Shown in pieces: positions 1 through 8,348 of a DNA stretch of 21,342 nucleotides; the stretch's first letter is position 1; every line of letters begins with the position of its first letter. The notes under the pieces are model-generated. The model did not search any database. It was not told the origin of the DNA and saw only the letters and a program-made list of their open reading frames with translations. The DNA lies in contig JALJEE010002600.1 in the NCBI GenBank assembly GCA_023231475.1, positions 1-21,342 of the forward strand, given 5' to 3'. The translations under genes were made by a program, and so were the position numbers. This stretch comes from Seison nebaliae (taxonomy: Eukaryota; Rotifera; Pararotatoria; Seisonacea; Seisonidae).

Positions 1-333
1 CAATCGGTAACTATTGACTTCCCATAAAGGAGATGTTTCAATTTCATCACTCAAATTCAGTATATCCAAATCCATAATCACAATTTCATTATCTTTTACA
101 ATATCTGCTATTTTATGATATCTGATAGAATTTTTCAACAGTGATCGAAATTCTTTAGCTCCTGAATTAATACATTATTGGTCGGAAGAAATAGATAAAT
201 AAAACTTTCCGTTAAATAAAAATTCTTCAAAATCTCTTTATCTGTAACAATATCTTCTGTACTCATAATTTTTTCAACCGATCGAGAACTTCCATTTGTA
301 CTATAGAAACCATAACAAATTTCCATTTCATGA
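1..333 (-). CDS. 3' part of an unrecognised multi-exon gene, cut by the window edge
   Basis: I do not recognise the product. Two minus-strand reading frames join cleanly across a 44-base GT..AG intron at 205-162. The upstream exon (about 300-206, or from a Met codon near 333) ends in LKNFYLTE. The downstream exon (161-1) is open to the window edge and reads AKEFRSLLKNSIRYHKIADI, then an acidic stretch ending SPLWEVNSYRL. The intron has the size and TTCAG acceptor seen in the other genes here, which supports the join. Further open pieces lie upstream on the same strand, to about 780: one contains YNKSDHDYSTYYRSILVF (about 450-385) and another contains IDVWSLLLTIIMEFRLCS (about 537-482). I could not chain them without ambiguity. 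The protein looks soluble and mixed-charge with no obvious membrane segment. The 3' end lies outside the window. Confidence 0.45.
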
Positions 334-841
334 CATTCTTGAGCAATTTTGTTATTAAAGTTGTAAACATTAACAAATTGAAAACAAGAATGGATCGATA
401 ATAAGTAGAATAATCATGATCGGATTTGTTGTAGAAGTAATAATGTTTTGATTCTATTTTCGAAGTTCATTTAATATTTACAGAACATAATCGAAATTCC
501 ATAATGATTGTCAGAAGTAAACTCCATACATCAATAATTTGATAATGCTTAATTTATGAAATTATCCTGGTAAATTATCATCAACTACTTCAGAAGAAAT
601 AACAAGTTTCTTTAAAGATTCTGTAATCAACTAACCTCATTTCTTGAATATCTTTGAAATTAGAGATTTTTTCTTTTTTCAATCCTTCTCCCCTGTTCTG
701 CTAATGATTTGTGATTCGTTCTCTTCAATTACACAATTGACCTTTCGAAAAAAATGTTTCCATTTCTAATAAATTATAAATTGAATTATTATGTGAAAAA
801 AAATAACATTCATCGATAAACTTTCCAATATTCGCCTCTTT

Positions 842-859
842 ATAACCACTAGTGGTTAT
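842..859. repeat. Perfect 18-base palindrome
   Basis: The sequence ataaccactagtggttat equals its own reverse complement. It stands in non-coding AT-rich DNA between the left-edge gene and the repeat-rich tract. It may be the core of an old foldback element or a symmetric protein-binding site. Nothing around it decides between these. Confidence 0.6.
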
Positions 860-869
860 GTAGCTACGT

Positions 870-1760
870 TTCTTGGCGGAGGTGACATATTCGGTGTCTA
901 AAATTGACTATATATCAGAAAATTCAAAGACTAAATAATAACCTCCTGCACACTTTCACTTTGCTAATTTATCGTTAAATTTATTTTATTATTGATTTAC
1001 TTAACTTCATCGACTTCGGCCACAGTCATTTCGGAGCTCACGCCTTAAAATAAATTTATTCAACATTGATATTGAACAAACCTTGACCGTGATAGATTCT
1101 CATAGTATTTGTGGGTCATCGGTCGGGTGGTCTCTAATAGAATCTCACAATTGACCACACTTTTCCTAAAGATTCCTATGAACGTTAAACGTCCTATAAA
1201 CTAATATATTTATAGTTCTAAGTTTCAATTAACACAATGTAAGTTTAATGACTTATTTTGGTTTTATACTGGGTATGAATTCCAAAATATTTCATATTTG
1301 GTGTACAGAAGGAGAACAGAAAAAGACATTAGCTTATAATGCCAATTAAAAGGTTTTCTATAGTCAAATAACATTCTAATATTCCTATTATATCTGTTGT
1401 TAACAGAATATAAAGAATTCTGTGAATTTGATATAGATTTTCATAATCCTTATGAATTACAACATTAAATATTCAAACAAGTCTGTTCCATCCACTGGCG
1501 TATACAAGGACAAGGTAAAATTATATTATCAATGTTTAATTCGAACGTTTATTCCATATAATCTTACTTTTGTTAGGAAACGACGGAATTCGCATAAAAA
1601 ATGAAACATCTACTACAGTTCTCAAATTCTCTCTATATTATATTAAAAATTCTAACTTCTCATGTTCCGAGACAGTGAAACTATAAAGATAAATTATAAT
1701 ATTTTACCACATTAGAATATATTATTAACCAATTAATTCGTTCATTTCTTCGCTTATCTG
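870..1760. other. AT-rich stretch without a supportable gene
   Basis: I see no frame longer than a few dozen codons, no splice-joined coding block, no tRNA and no clear repeat here. Slightly GC-richer pieces (about 1010-1160) contain stop codons in the frames I read. They may be decayed transposon sequence, but I cannot assign them. Confidence 0.5.
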
Positions 1761-1794
1761 TCTCATTCTGCGCACGGAGGCGTAGGCAATTATC

Positions 1795-1940
1795 GATCGG
1801 ACGAATCTACGGTTAATTTTTTCGTATGTTGAACAATAAGATTATATAAACTTTTATATTAATTTAACAAATCGAATATTAATTTTATATAATCTTATTA
1901 TTCAACATATGAGAAAATTAATCATAGATCCATCAGATTG
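1795..1940. mobile_element. Palindromic MITE-like element
   Basis: The left arm (about 1797-1863, core gtatgttgaacaataagatt) and the right arm (about 1876-1940, core aatcttattattcaacatat) are imperfect reverse complements separated by a loop of about a dozen bases. The similarity decays outward but can be followed to roughly 1780 and 1955. There is no coding capacity. A near-complete palindrome of this size fits a non-autonomous foldback or MITE-type DNA transposon. The family cannot be named without genome copies, and no target-site duplication is obvious. Confidence 0.6.
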
Positions 1941-1959
1941 ACAATTGCAAAAATAGATC

Positions 1960-2540
1960 AATGCGCTCTGATATAAAGACTGTTAATCTTGAAAGAAAAT
2001 AATAGTTAGTAATTTAACCGTTGTCACGAACGGTAATAAGGATAATTTTTGTCATGTTGTATGTAGTGGAGTAATGGATATTAAAAAGAAACAATTATTA
2101 AGCTTAGGAGAACACGTTAAGATTGATTTAAAAATATAATAATAAATTCCTTCATCTTTATATCTTCCTTGTCGTACATCCACTACATGGCATCCCTGGT
2201 CAACTACGTTCGTCATGAGGAGGGGAATGTAGTGTATAAAGTAGCTTAACTCAAAGAGTAAGCTCAGAGAGAGAACGTGAGTTAACAACAACAACATCTT
2301 CTTTAGTTATTCTTAAATATAGAACCTCTTCTGTAATTACGCGGTAGTCCTTAATTACATTAATCGTGTCCACGGCCACACGACGCGTAGGACACGAGGA
2401 GAGGAAAGTAGAAAAGAAAAGCTTAAAAGGAAAGAAGCGCATTAACATCTTCTAAATAAAACTTTATATCTTTCACTCTTGTAATATCGGTTCGTTTTGC
2501 AGATTACCGCAATTTTTTCTAGTTTCGTGAATGCAAAATA
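1960..2540. other. Non-coding stretch, nothing assigned
   Basis: The open frames here (for example near 2052-2448, minus strand) are low-complexity Leu/Ser/Thr strings with no domain, no splice-supported continuation and no ATG in a convincing context. I see no structured RNA or transposon signature. Confidence 0.5.
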
Positions 2541-2558
2541 AATTCACATGACAAAAAT

Positions 2559-2622
2559 AGGGAGTACCCGTGTTTGAACCAGGGAGTTCTCAATCTGCAG
2601 TCAAATTATCGACCAATAGGAA
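2559..2622 (-). pseudogene. tRNA-Cys(GCA)-derived pseudogene
   Basis: Reading the minus strand, the anticodon arm is TTTGA-CTGCAGA-TTGAG. This is a fully pairable stem if G-T pairs are allowed, and its 7-base loop places anticodon GCA at the centre, as in animal tRNA-Cys. It is followed by CCTGGTTCAAACACGGG (T arm with a B-box-like GGTTCAAAC), the acceptor 3' strand TACTCCC, a discriminator T and then a TTTTT terminator-like run. The D-loop word TTGGTCGA is also present. The T-stem closing pair is broken (G opposite A), and the 5' acceptor strand and first half of the D stem are missing or unrecognisable. It is therefore not a working tRNA; it may be a decayed copy or the head of a tRNA-derived SINE. 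Confidence 0.65.
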
Positions 2623-3039
2623 ATTAATTTTCAGATTGGTTTAAAAAATCCATTCTAAGATGATTCCCCCATTGGAAAATTCTCCACAAAAATTTTAAAA
2701 AATTTTTATTGTCCTTTTTTTCAATGAATTTTTTTCTTAACCACAAAAAATTTAATATTTTTAGAAAGAACAATGCATGCTCTTTTCATAATCATTTAAT
2801 TTTTGTAACATCCAGTCCGTTTGTCATGAATGAATGAATGTCCATGATAAAGCGGGAGCGACCGATGTTTGTATCAATGTGGAATTATTTCTTGGATGGA
2901 AACATTTTTCATGTCTTTTATAATCCTCAACTTTTAGAGTTGAATGTTTCGAATATAAAAATTTTCGTTCCTGTATTCGTTGATCTATTTTATGCAATCA
3001 CCGAAATTTAGCCATATGCATTTAATTTCCCATTTCTTT

Positions 3040-3370
3040 ATCAGATCCGGACTATACAAGCGGGAGGAACCCTAAGTGTGGTCGACCTAATCATCAGATA
3101 TGATGACAACTAGGCCAAAGTCGTCATCGATATCCTATTAGTCCTGACCAGCCCGGCAGCCGTTCAATGGTTGTTATTGAGATAGCCAAACAATCAATAA
3201 CAGATGTCCTAAGAACCGCTCAATGGTTGGTCTTGGGATATTGTTGCGATGATTGGACAACAACCTACCATCTTTGGAATGACCTAGTGTCGCCAAGAAC
3301 CAAAGGCCATCCCATTGTCGTTCGGCCGAATCTGTACAATACGATATGCGTGTTGGTGTTTAATTTCTAG
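3040..3370. other. GC-richer unassigned patch
   Basis: Base composition rises sharply compared with the flanks, and several non-AT words appear, such as gaccagcccggcagccgttc. The longest plus frame (3167-3370) reads as a plausible but unrecognised peptide containing RTAQWLVLGYCCDDWTTTYH. The frame just upstream is interrupted by stops. It looks like decayed coding DNA from a transposon or another foreign source. I found no catalytic motif to assign it. Confidence 0.3.
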
Positions 3371-3495
3371 AAATAAATTTATACTAAAAATGAAAATGAA
3401 AAATTTAGCTTTATCACCAACGCGCATTATCAAATTAAAATTATTCGTTGACTTCCTTCATTTTATAATGAATTTATTAATTGCTTTATAAATAA

Positions 3496-4140
3496 TTAAA
3501 ATTTCTTTTTTGGATAAATATTTTGGCTTTGGAATGCTCTTGGCAAACCCAAATCTATTATTTTCCGATTCACCGCTTGGGTCAAATGGAACAAACATCC
3601 ATGTAAAGTAGTTTCCGGAAATATTTCTTCGGCGGCCTTAATCGATCATTGCTCGAAATCTGATGTAATACTTATAGGATGTAATTGAAATTGATGTTCA
3701 AGGATCTGGAACAATAATAAAAAAGATGCTTTCCGTCGATCCTTCATTAATATATAGAATGGAATAACGATGCGGTCGTTCATTAAGAATCCTATAACTA
3801 ATAATTGAGCATGATTATTGGGACTTTTTTTAAATGTACCATCCATAAACATACGCTTTCCCACAAATTCTTTTTCGATGCTGTTCGAATAATATATTTT
3901 GAATTTCTCTTCACTTATACAACAGTCATAAAGCTTCTGGTGCCTTTCGCATTGACGGTAACGACGAATATTCCTCTCACGAATGAATGCATTATCTCCA
4001 CATAAAATACATTTGTTCTTTTCTATTTCCGAAAAACAGACTTCGACCACATTGGAGAAAGGTGATTCAATTGAAGAGTACCCGCTGCGAGCGAACGCAA
4101 ATATAATCATGGGACGAAACTTTTCGGGGTAAAAGTCTCT
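3496..4140 (-). pseudogene. Mutator-like (MULE) transposase remnant
   Basis: The minus frame contains the DDE core of a MULE transposase: MDGTFKKSPNNHAQLLVIGF (first Asp) and then ITSDFEQ (second Asp). After a TGA at 3648-3646, the same frame continues with SIKAAEEIFPETTLHGCLFH and LTQAVNRKIIDLGL, the family's conserved C-x2-H region. It ends at a TAA at 3498-3496, well short of a full transposase. Upstream lies a Cys/His-bearing stretch (CILCGDNAFIRERNIRRYRQ). The in-frame TGA and the short C-terminus show it is dead. The frame stays open beyond 4140 to 4314, but that part is the antisense of an inserted fragment from another transposase. The true upstream MULE sequence resumes at about 4530-4563, where the frame ends in MTHQRDFYP. 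Confidence 0.8.
4127..4140. repeat. 14-base direct repeat, left copy
   Basis: gggtaaaagtctct here is repeated exactly at 4517-4530. The two copies bracket the inserted transposase fragment. In the MULE frame the word encodes part of RDFYP on the minus strand, and the reading resumes after the right copy, so it looks like a target-site duplication. Confidence 0.65.
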
Positions 4141-4516
4141 CATCCCATCGAATGTAATATTATTCGCCACAAAATCTGGTAAGTCGACATCATCGATTTT
4201 CTTAAAATTCTTTCGTGAAGCGATTGAAGCCTTCGAAAGAGATAAGAAGAAACTATTATTAATCGATTCTTGGTCGGGACACAAACAATTGAAAGATATT
4301 GAGATGGACGTCAAAATAATTTCGGAGGGAACTACCAGTAAATTGCAGCCGTTGGACGTGTTATTTCTCTTTGGTTATCTTTTTCCGTCAGTATAAAATA
4401 TTTTATAATCGAATCGACGAACAAATTAATATCCATCGGAAAGAATGTAATTTGTCTAAACGAAACAAAATAATTCGGATCCATTCAATTGTACATGATC
4501 AGATGTTATCCGAAAA
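4141..4516 (+). pseudogene. Fragment of a DDE_1-type (pogo/Tigger-like) transposase
   Basis: The plus strand encodes the C-terminal catalytic part of a DDE transposase. ATKSGKSTSSIFLKFFREAI leads into LLLIDSWSGHKQL (the metal-binding Asp of the LLxDSWSGH motif) and then EGTTSKLQPLDV, the classic GTTSxxQPLDV motif. After a frame change near 4370 it continues FFRQYKIFYNRIDEQINIHR and IIRIHSIVHDQMLS. The frame change coincides with an imperfect 14-base duplication (gttatttctctttg followed by gttatctttttccg). Neither an N-terminal helix-turn-helix region nor terminal repeats are present. The fragment lies in antisense orientation inside the MULE remnant and is bracketed by identical 14-base direct repeats. 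Confidence 0.75.
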
Positions 4517-4530
4517 GGGTAAAAGTCTCT
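4517..4530. repeat. 14-base direct repeat, right copy
   Basis: This is an exact copy of 4127-4140. Reading the minus strand across it gives MTHQRDFYP, which matches the RDFYPEK of the MULE remnant on the far side of the insert. Confidence 0.65.
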
Positions 4531-4559
4531 TTGGTGTGTCATGGAACTTTTTTTTTTTT

Positions 4560-4937
4560 TCTCCTGAAAATTAACATATATATTAAAGCGATAATTTTAA
4601 ACACCGTAGTGTTTTCAGATTTTTGATGATAAAACATTCATACCAACAATTAGTTTTTAAGGCAACAACTTTTACCCAACATTTTCATACTCGTCACATC
4701 TTTCTTCATAAGTTTCCGAAAATGACCGTCGTCTTTTATGCGAGAAAATTGATGCCTCGCGCTCTTCCAGCCCAAATTTCTGGTAGTGCACTAATGTTGC
4801 ACTTCTGCTACATAATCAGCGGTGAGTTGATTATTAGAAGTGGTAGATGGATTTCCCGCAATAATTTGAGAAATATCGATTTCATCTTCATCTTCATCGT
4901 CTCTCTTGCCTACTCTTTTGTTACTTGTTATATATAA
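4560..4937 (-). pseudogene. Possible coding remnant, acidic N-terminal exon
   Basis: I do not recognise a product. The minus strand is open from about 4925 to 4808 and reads NKRVGKRDDEDEDEIDISQI and then a Ser/Thr/Asn-rich stretch up to a stop. A second short open piece (about 4810-4680, HYQKFGLEEREASIF) lies in another frame. It is on the same strand as, and upstream of, the MULE remnant, so it could be that element's disordered N-terminal part or an old captured exon. The plus-strand frame over the same bases (4623-4937) has no family signature and is probably its shadow. Confidence 0.25.
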
Positions 4938-5617
4938 TTTTATTCAATTTTTAATAATGTTTGTTGAAATTTAAGAAATCTTTATAATTTCAGTTTAGGA
5001 GAAATTAGAATTGATTTTTTAGCTTAATTTCAAAAATTTCATAATTAAATTGTGCACAAAATATGCACCATCTGAAAAAGTTGTTTTAGCTCAATTCATG
5101 ATAAATAATATAGTTTATCTTAGTAAGTTTTCAGGACGATCTGAGCCGGTACGTAAGTGTAGTTCCCTTGACAGTTACGTTCGCTGTTGTGCGCAATAGA
5201 AAGTTGTTATATGTCGAAAATAATTAATTTTATGTATACTTTTATATAAATTCGTTATACGACTTATATGTATTAGTGTAAAATGATAAAATGTATATCA
5301 TATTAATAGAAGTGGATATTAAAACTCATTTAAAATATGTGCCTTAAGTTTAATGGATGTAGCGGTTTATATTTACGTTTAGAAAGATTTATATCTTATA
5401 CCTTACATCTTATACCTTTTATCATATATCATAACTTTAATATTATTACTGGGAAAAAGTTAACAACTTCATACAATAATTGTCTCTCATTCCGGTGAAT
5501 TCTTTAATTGTTTTTTCCGTTATTAATAAGATAATCAATTTTTGTTAAATTATGCAGTATACTTTCTAAGCAATCAAAAGTTGTTAACCATCTCGTTTTA
5601 CAATAAGATTTTATATT

Positions 5618-5990
5618 TCATATCGCTTTTTCTGGAAAAAATTCAGTTTCATTTGGCGGTAAAGTGATTTCATTTAATTTCAACGAATTTCTCGAATCAT
5701 TGATCCAAGAAGCGATTGATGAACATTTGTTGAAAATCGAAATGAAAGAAGATTTATATAACATGTCGTGGCATGCCAAACTTAGTAAATGGTTTAAGCA
5801 ATAAACTTTTCGAAGTTCACTTAATCGGATTCCAAGTCTCATATCAGAACCACCATCGACCGTAACCAAGAATCTTCATATACATCTCTTCCCATAATCT
5901 TCATTATGCATTCTTTCACGTAATCTTCTGTTGCGTGGCGAGGCTGAAAGTCGAGATAAACCATATTCGTTCGTAATTCATAGGCATCGT
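5618..5990 (-). pseudogene. hAT-type transposase fragment
   Basis: Two minus frames make up a piece of a hAT transposase. The upstream frame (about 5990-5870) reads VYLDFQPRHATEDYVKECIM. After a single frame change near 5870, the downstream frame reads VTVDGGSDMRLGIRLSELRK and VYCLNHLLSLACHDML. This is the hAT signature of a catalytic Asp in T-DGGSNM followed some residues later by C-x2-H-x-L-L. Downstream residues (SSIASWINDSRNSLKLNE) occupy the usual linker after that helix. The zinc finger, the rest of the catalytic domain and the dimerisation domain are missing. The frame change and truncation mark it as dead. I found no terminal inverted repeats. Confidence 0.7.
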
Positions 5991-6175
5991 TGATTGATAC
6001 ACATAATATTTTTGTTTTTATTTAATTACATTTACTATTACATTTTTTTCTAGGCTTTACCCAAATGTGAAAGTGATATAGAATGTGTCTTGAAACCCTG
6101 ATCTAGAATGTTCCAGAATCAGTGGACATATTACATTTCATGTATTTATTGTTAAGAATAAGATAATAGCAATTA

Positions 6176-6320
6176 TTTATTTTTTTTTTATTGTAAATGT
6201 AAATCCCTATAGGGTAAATTATAAATAAAAATTAAGAATTCACGACCGTGGTCGTTGGAATTATATTCATTTTGTCGCACTTTTCTATACATAAGATGAC
6301 AAATCTCATTCTGGAAACTG
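6176..6320 (-). mobile_element. 3' end of a LINE-like non-LTR retrotransposon
   Basis: Read on the minus strand, the sequence ends in TTTACCCTATAGGGATTTAC, then ACAATAAAAAAAAAATAAAT. This is a short hairpin (CCCTATAGGG) followed by an A-rich tail with an AATAAA-like signal. The same arrangement occurs near the right edge (21187-21342) with the hairpin stem changed to CCCCTCGGGG. A terminal stem-loop followed by an A-rich tail is typical of several LINE clades and the SINEs they move. Upstream, a frame of about 44 codons ends at the hairpin (YRKVRQNEYNSNDHG, then NLPYRDLHLQ). It shows no reverse-transcriptase motif, so I cannot name the clade. Confidence 0.45.
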
Positions 6321-6427
6321 ACTTTTAACTATTATGCTTTTTAGTCAACTGACAATTGTGAGTTAAACGATTAAATGACTCAAAAACTGTAAGTCATTTA
6401 CAATTGTTAATTATTGATATTAATTAT

Positions 6428-6523
6428 CATTGTTAGTCGTTTATGTATACGTAGTTTTTAGTCGACTCTCTTAGTCGACTAACAGATGGACTCTGAATAA
6501 GCCGTATAAAACGACTAACAATG
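6428..6523. mobile_element. Foldback element remnant
   Basis: Arms cattgttagtcgtttatgta (6428-6447, continuing tacg) and cgtataaaacgactaacaat (6503-6522) are near-perfect reverse complements. The loop itself holds two tagtcgact palindromes. A further weaker inverted pair lies outside (aaatgact / agtcattt and caattg words at 6353-6412). There is no coding capacity. Similar in style to the palindromic element near 1.8 kb, but with no shared sequence that I can see. Confidence 0.5.
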
Positions 6524-6574
6524 TGAGTCGATCGTTTGAATCACGAAAAGATGCAATGAGTTTCAAGAAAAATT

Positions 6575-6830
6575 CAATATGGAAATATCCCATGGATTTT
6601 TTTTTCAAATGGAAAGATCCTATGATTATTTTTTGAAACGGAAATATTCCATAATTATTTTTTGAAACGGAAAAGATCCCAAAGTTTTTTTTTTCAAATG
6701 GAAAGATCCTATGATTATTTTTTGAAACGGAAATATTCCATGATTATTTTTTGAAACGGAAAGATCCCAAAGTTTTTTTTTTCAAATGGAAAGATCCCAT
6801 GAGTTTTTTACCAAATGGAAAGTTGCCATG
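6575..6830. repeat. Minisatellite, about 30-base unit in groups of three
   Basis: About eight degenerate units of roughly 30 bases follow one another. Three sub-types recur in order: tttcaaatggaaagatccta, then ttgaaacggaaatattcca, then ttgaaacggaaagatcccaa. Together they form a higher-order period of a little over 90 bases. The last unit (accaaatggaaagttgccat) is the most diverged. The ordered sub-types mean the array grew by duplicating blocks of three units. There are no genes in it. Confidence 0.8.
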
Positions 6831-7018
6831 ACATGATTTCATGGCAAGTTATGACGTTTAACAGGTCTAGAGATGACTGGAGTGTTTTCCAACTTATTTT
6901 TGTGTTTTTTTTGCTCTACCTTCTTTCATTATCAATAAATAAATATTTCATTTGAGAACAAACTTCCATTAGTATAGTAAAAAAAACTTTGTAAAAGTGT
7001 CTGTAATTGCCTTTAAGA

Positions 7019-7103
7019 GAGTAGAACTGTCCGTTCTGAAAAACACAACGCGTAGAACTGTCCTTTTTTGAAGGAATAACCAAAAGGAGTAGAACTGTCC
7101 GGC
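7019..7103. repeat. Three spaced copies of gtagaactgtcc
   Basis: gtagaactgtcc occurs exactly at 7021, 7052 and 7089, at spacings of 31 and 37 bases with unrelated spacers. The motif is close to ggttgagaactgtcc, found about 900 bases further on, and to gacgaactgtcc near 7600. Frames across it (about 6916-7173, minus) are artefacts of the repeat. Confidence 0.75.
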
Positions 7104-7448
7104 AACCGTGACAATCCATCGAAAGAATACTTTGAAATGCAATTATAAAATGCTTTAATTTGGAGGAGTTCAATTATAAATTATTTAAAAAAGGAGAAGA
7201 AAAAAAGCGACTGAAGAAAGAAATTAAAAAGGATGAAAAGTTAAAAAATCTTTTAATAAATTTCAAACAAGCAAATTTCAACTATTTTTTTTACGAAATT
7301 GATCAAATGTTTCATTAGCATTTCGAGTCATAAATAAATGGTGGATTATCTCTTAATAGTTCTAAAAACAATGCTTTTCAATCATTTTTCCTTATATAAT
7401 TTCTTCTTTAGTCTATGATTTTGGATAAATTATCACCCTTAGTCTAAA

Positions 7449-7585
7449 AAAAAGGGTGACGAAATCACCTAATTCACCAAAAAATGCGATAAAATGACTA
7501 ATTTTGATGAAAAAGGGTGACGAAATCACCTTATTGCTGAAATATCGCTAAATTAGTTATACAAGGTTGAAGAAATCATCGAATT
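7449..7585. repeat. Spaced copies of gggtgacgaaatcacc
   Basis: aaagggtgacgaaatcacct is repeated exactly at 7451-7470 and 7512-7531, 61 bases apart. A diverged third copy (aggttgaagaaatcatc) lies near 7564. The core ggtga-cgaaa-tcacc is itself an inverted repeat. The 61-base spacing is close to twice the 31-base spacing of the neighbouring arrays. Confidence 0.7.
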
Positions 7586-7912
7586 TGTTAAAATAAGGAG
7601 ACGAACTGTCCATTTGTAAACCGAAGAATTATCCGAATGACATAAGAAATGAATCTTCTTTTTTTAGTGGAAATATATTCTATTTGATCTCAAACATTAA
7701 ATAACAATCTTGTTAATTTTTCATCTTAGCAATTAATAGTCTTGAAATTCGAAAAAGGTTTATTCTTATAATTAATTAATAATAATAATTCATAGAATTA
7801 CATAAATATGGCTTATTAACTGTCTGCTTGAGAAATCTAATGAATGGTTACAATCCTTCATAATTTTTCCCGATTCCAGATTAGAATGTTTTCAGAGCTG
7901 TGCTTTTTTATC

Positions 7913-8047
7913 AAAAGGTTGAGAACTGTCCTAAATTGAGAAAAAAAGGTTGAGAACTATCCGAAAAATTAATAAAAGGTTGAAAAATGTTCGAACGAAT
8001 GAAAAGCAAGGTTGAGAATTGTCCTATTTTTGGGTTGAGAACTGTCC
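7913..8047. repeat. Five degenerate copies of ggttgagaactgtcc
   Basis: Copies begin near 7916, 7948, 7979, 8010 and 8033, so most lie 31-32 bases apart. The spacers share little. The unit varies at a few positions (gagaactatcc, gaaaaatgttc, gagaattgtcc). It closes a run of short arrays that starts at 6575. It could be subterminal repeats of a DNA transposon or a decayed satellite. Confidence 0.75.
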
Positions 8048-8059
8048 TCGACAAATATT

Positions 8060-8340
8060 TTATATAGGTTTACCGTCTGTTCCCCAATCGTTTGATTTAT
8101 TAACTGAATTATAAGATTAATTTACAATTTTAAATTCTGTTCATGATTATTTTAAAAAGATTTTATTGAATTAAGATTATTAAACTAAAAAAATTGAAAT
8201 ATATAAAATTGTAATGTACAAGTCGAATTGTACAATTCATTTACCTTTTAAAAATTATTCTCCATCTTTCAATTTCTCTATATAAAAAAAATTTTTCTTG
8301 AAAATTTTTCTGTTTTTCAATTTATAAAATTGTTCGTTTT
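8060..8340. other. AT-rich 3' flank of ARMH1
   Basis: There is no gene here. On the minus strand this lies directly downstream of the ARMH1 stop and probably holds its 3' UTR and polyadenylation region; A-rich words suitable for a poly(A) signal are common, and none stands out. Confidence 0.4.
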
Positions 8341-8348
8341 ACTGAAAT

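Noticed and set aside
482-537. Protein kinase fragment based on IDVWSLLLTIIMEF
   Set aside because: Only the DVWSL word matches. No catalytic loop, DFG or APE motif could be found on the minus strand to its upstream side.
2052-2448. Two overlapping minus-strand frames
   Set aside because: Low-complexity composition, no domain, no convincing start and no spliced continuation.
4141-4314. N-terminal part of the MULE frame (MTSISISFNCLC...) as genuine transposase sequence
   Set aside because: It is the antisense of the inserted DDE_1-type fragment, whose plus-strand reading carries LLLIDSWSGH and GTTSKLQPLDV.
4623-4937. Plus-strand 104-codon reading frame
   Set aside because: No motif, and the acidic minus-strand frame over the same bases looks more like coding sequence.
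6575-8047. CRISPR-like array because of the 31-base spacing
   Set aside because: The DNA is eukaryotic, the repeats are degenerate and change motif, spacers are not of uniform unique type, and there are no cas genes.
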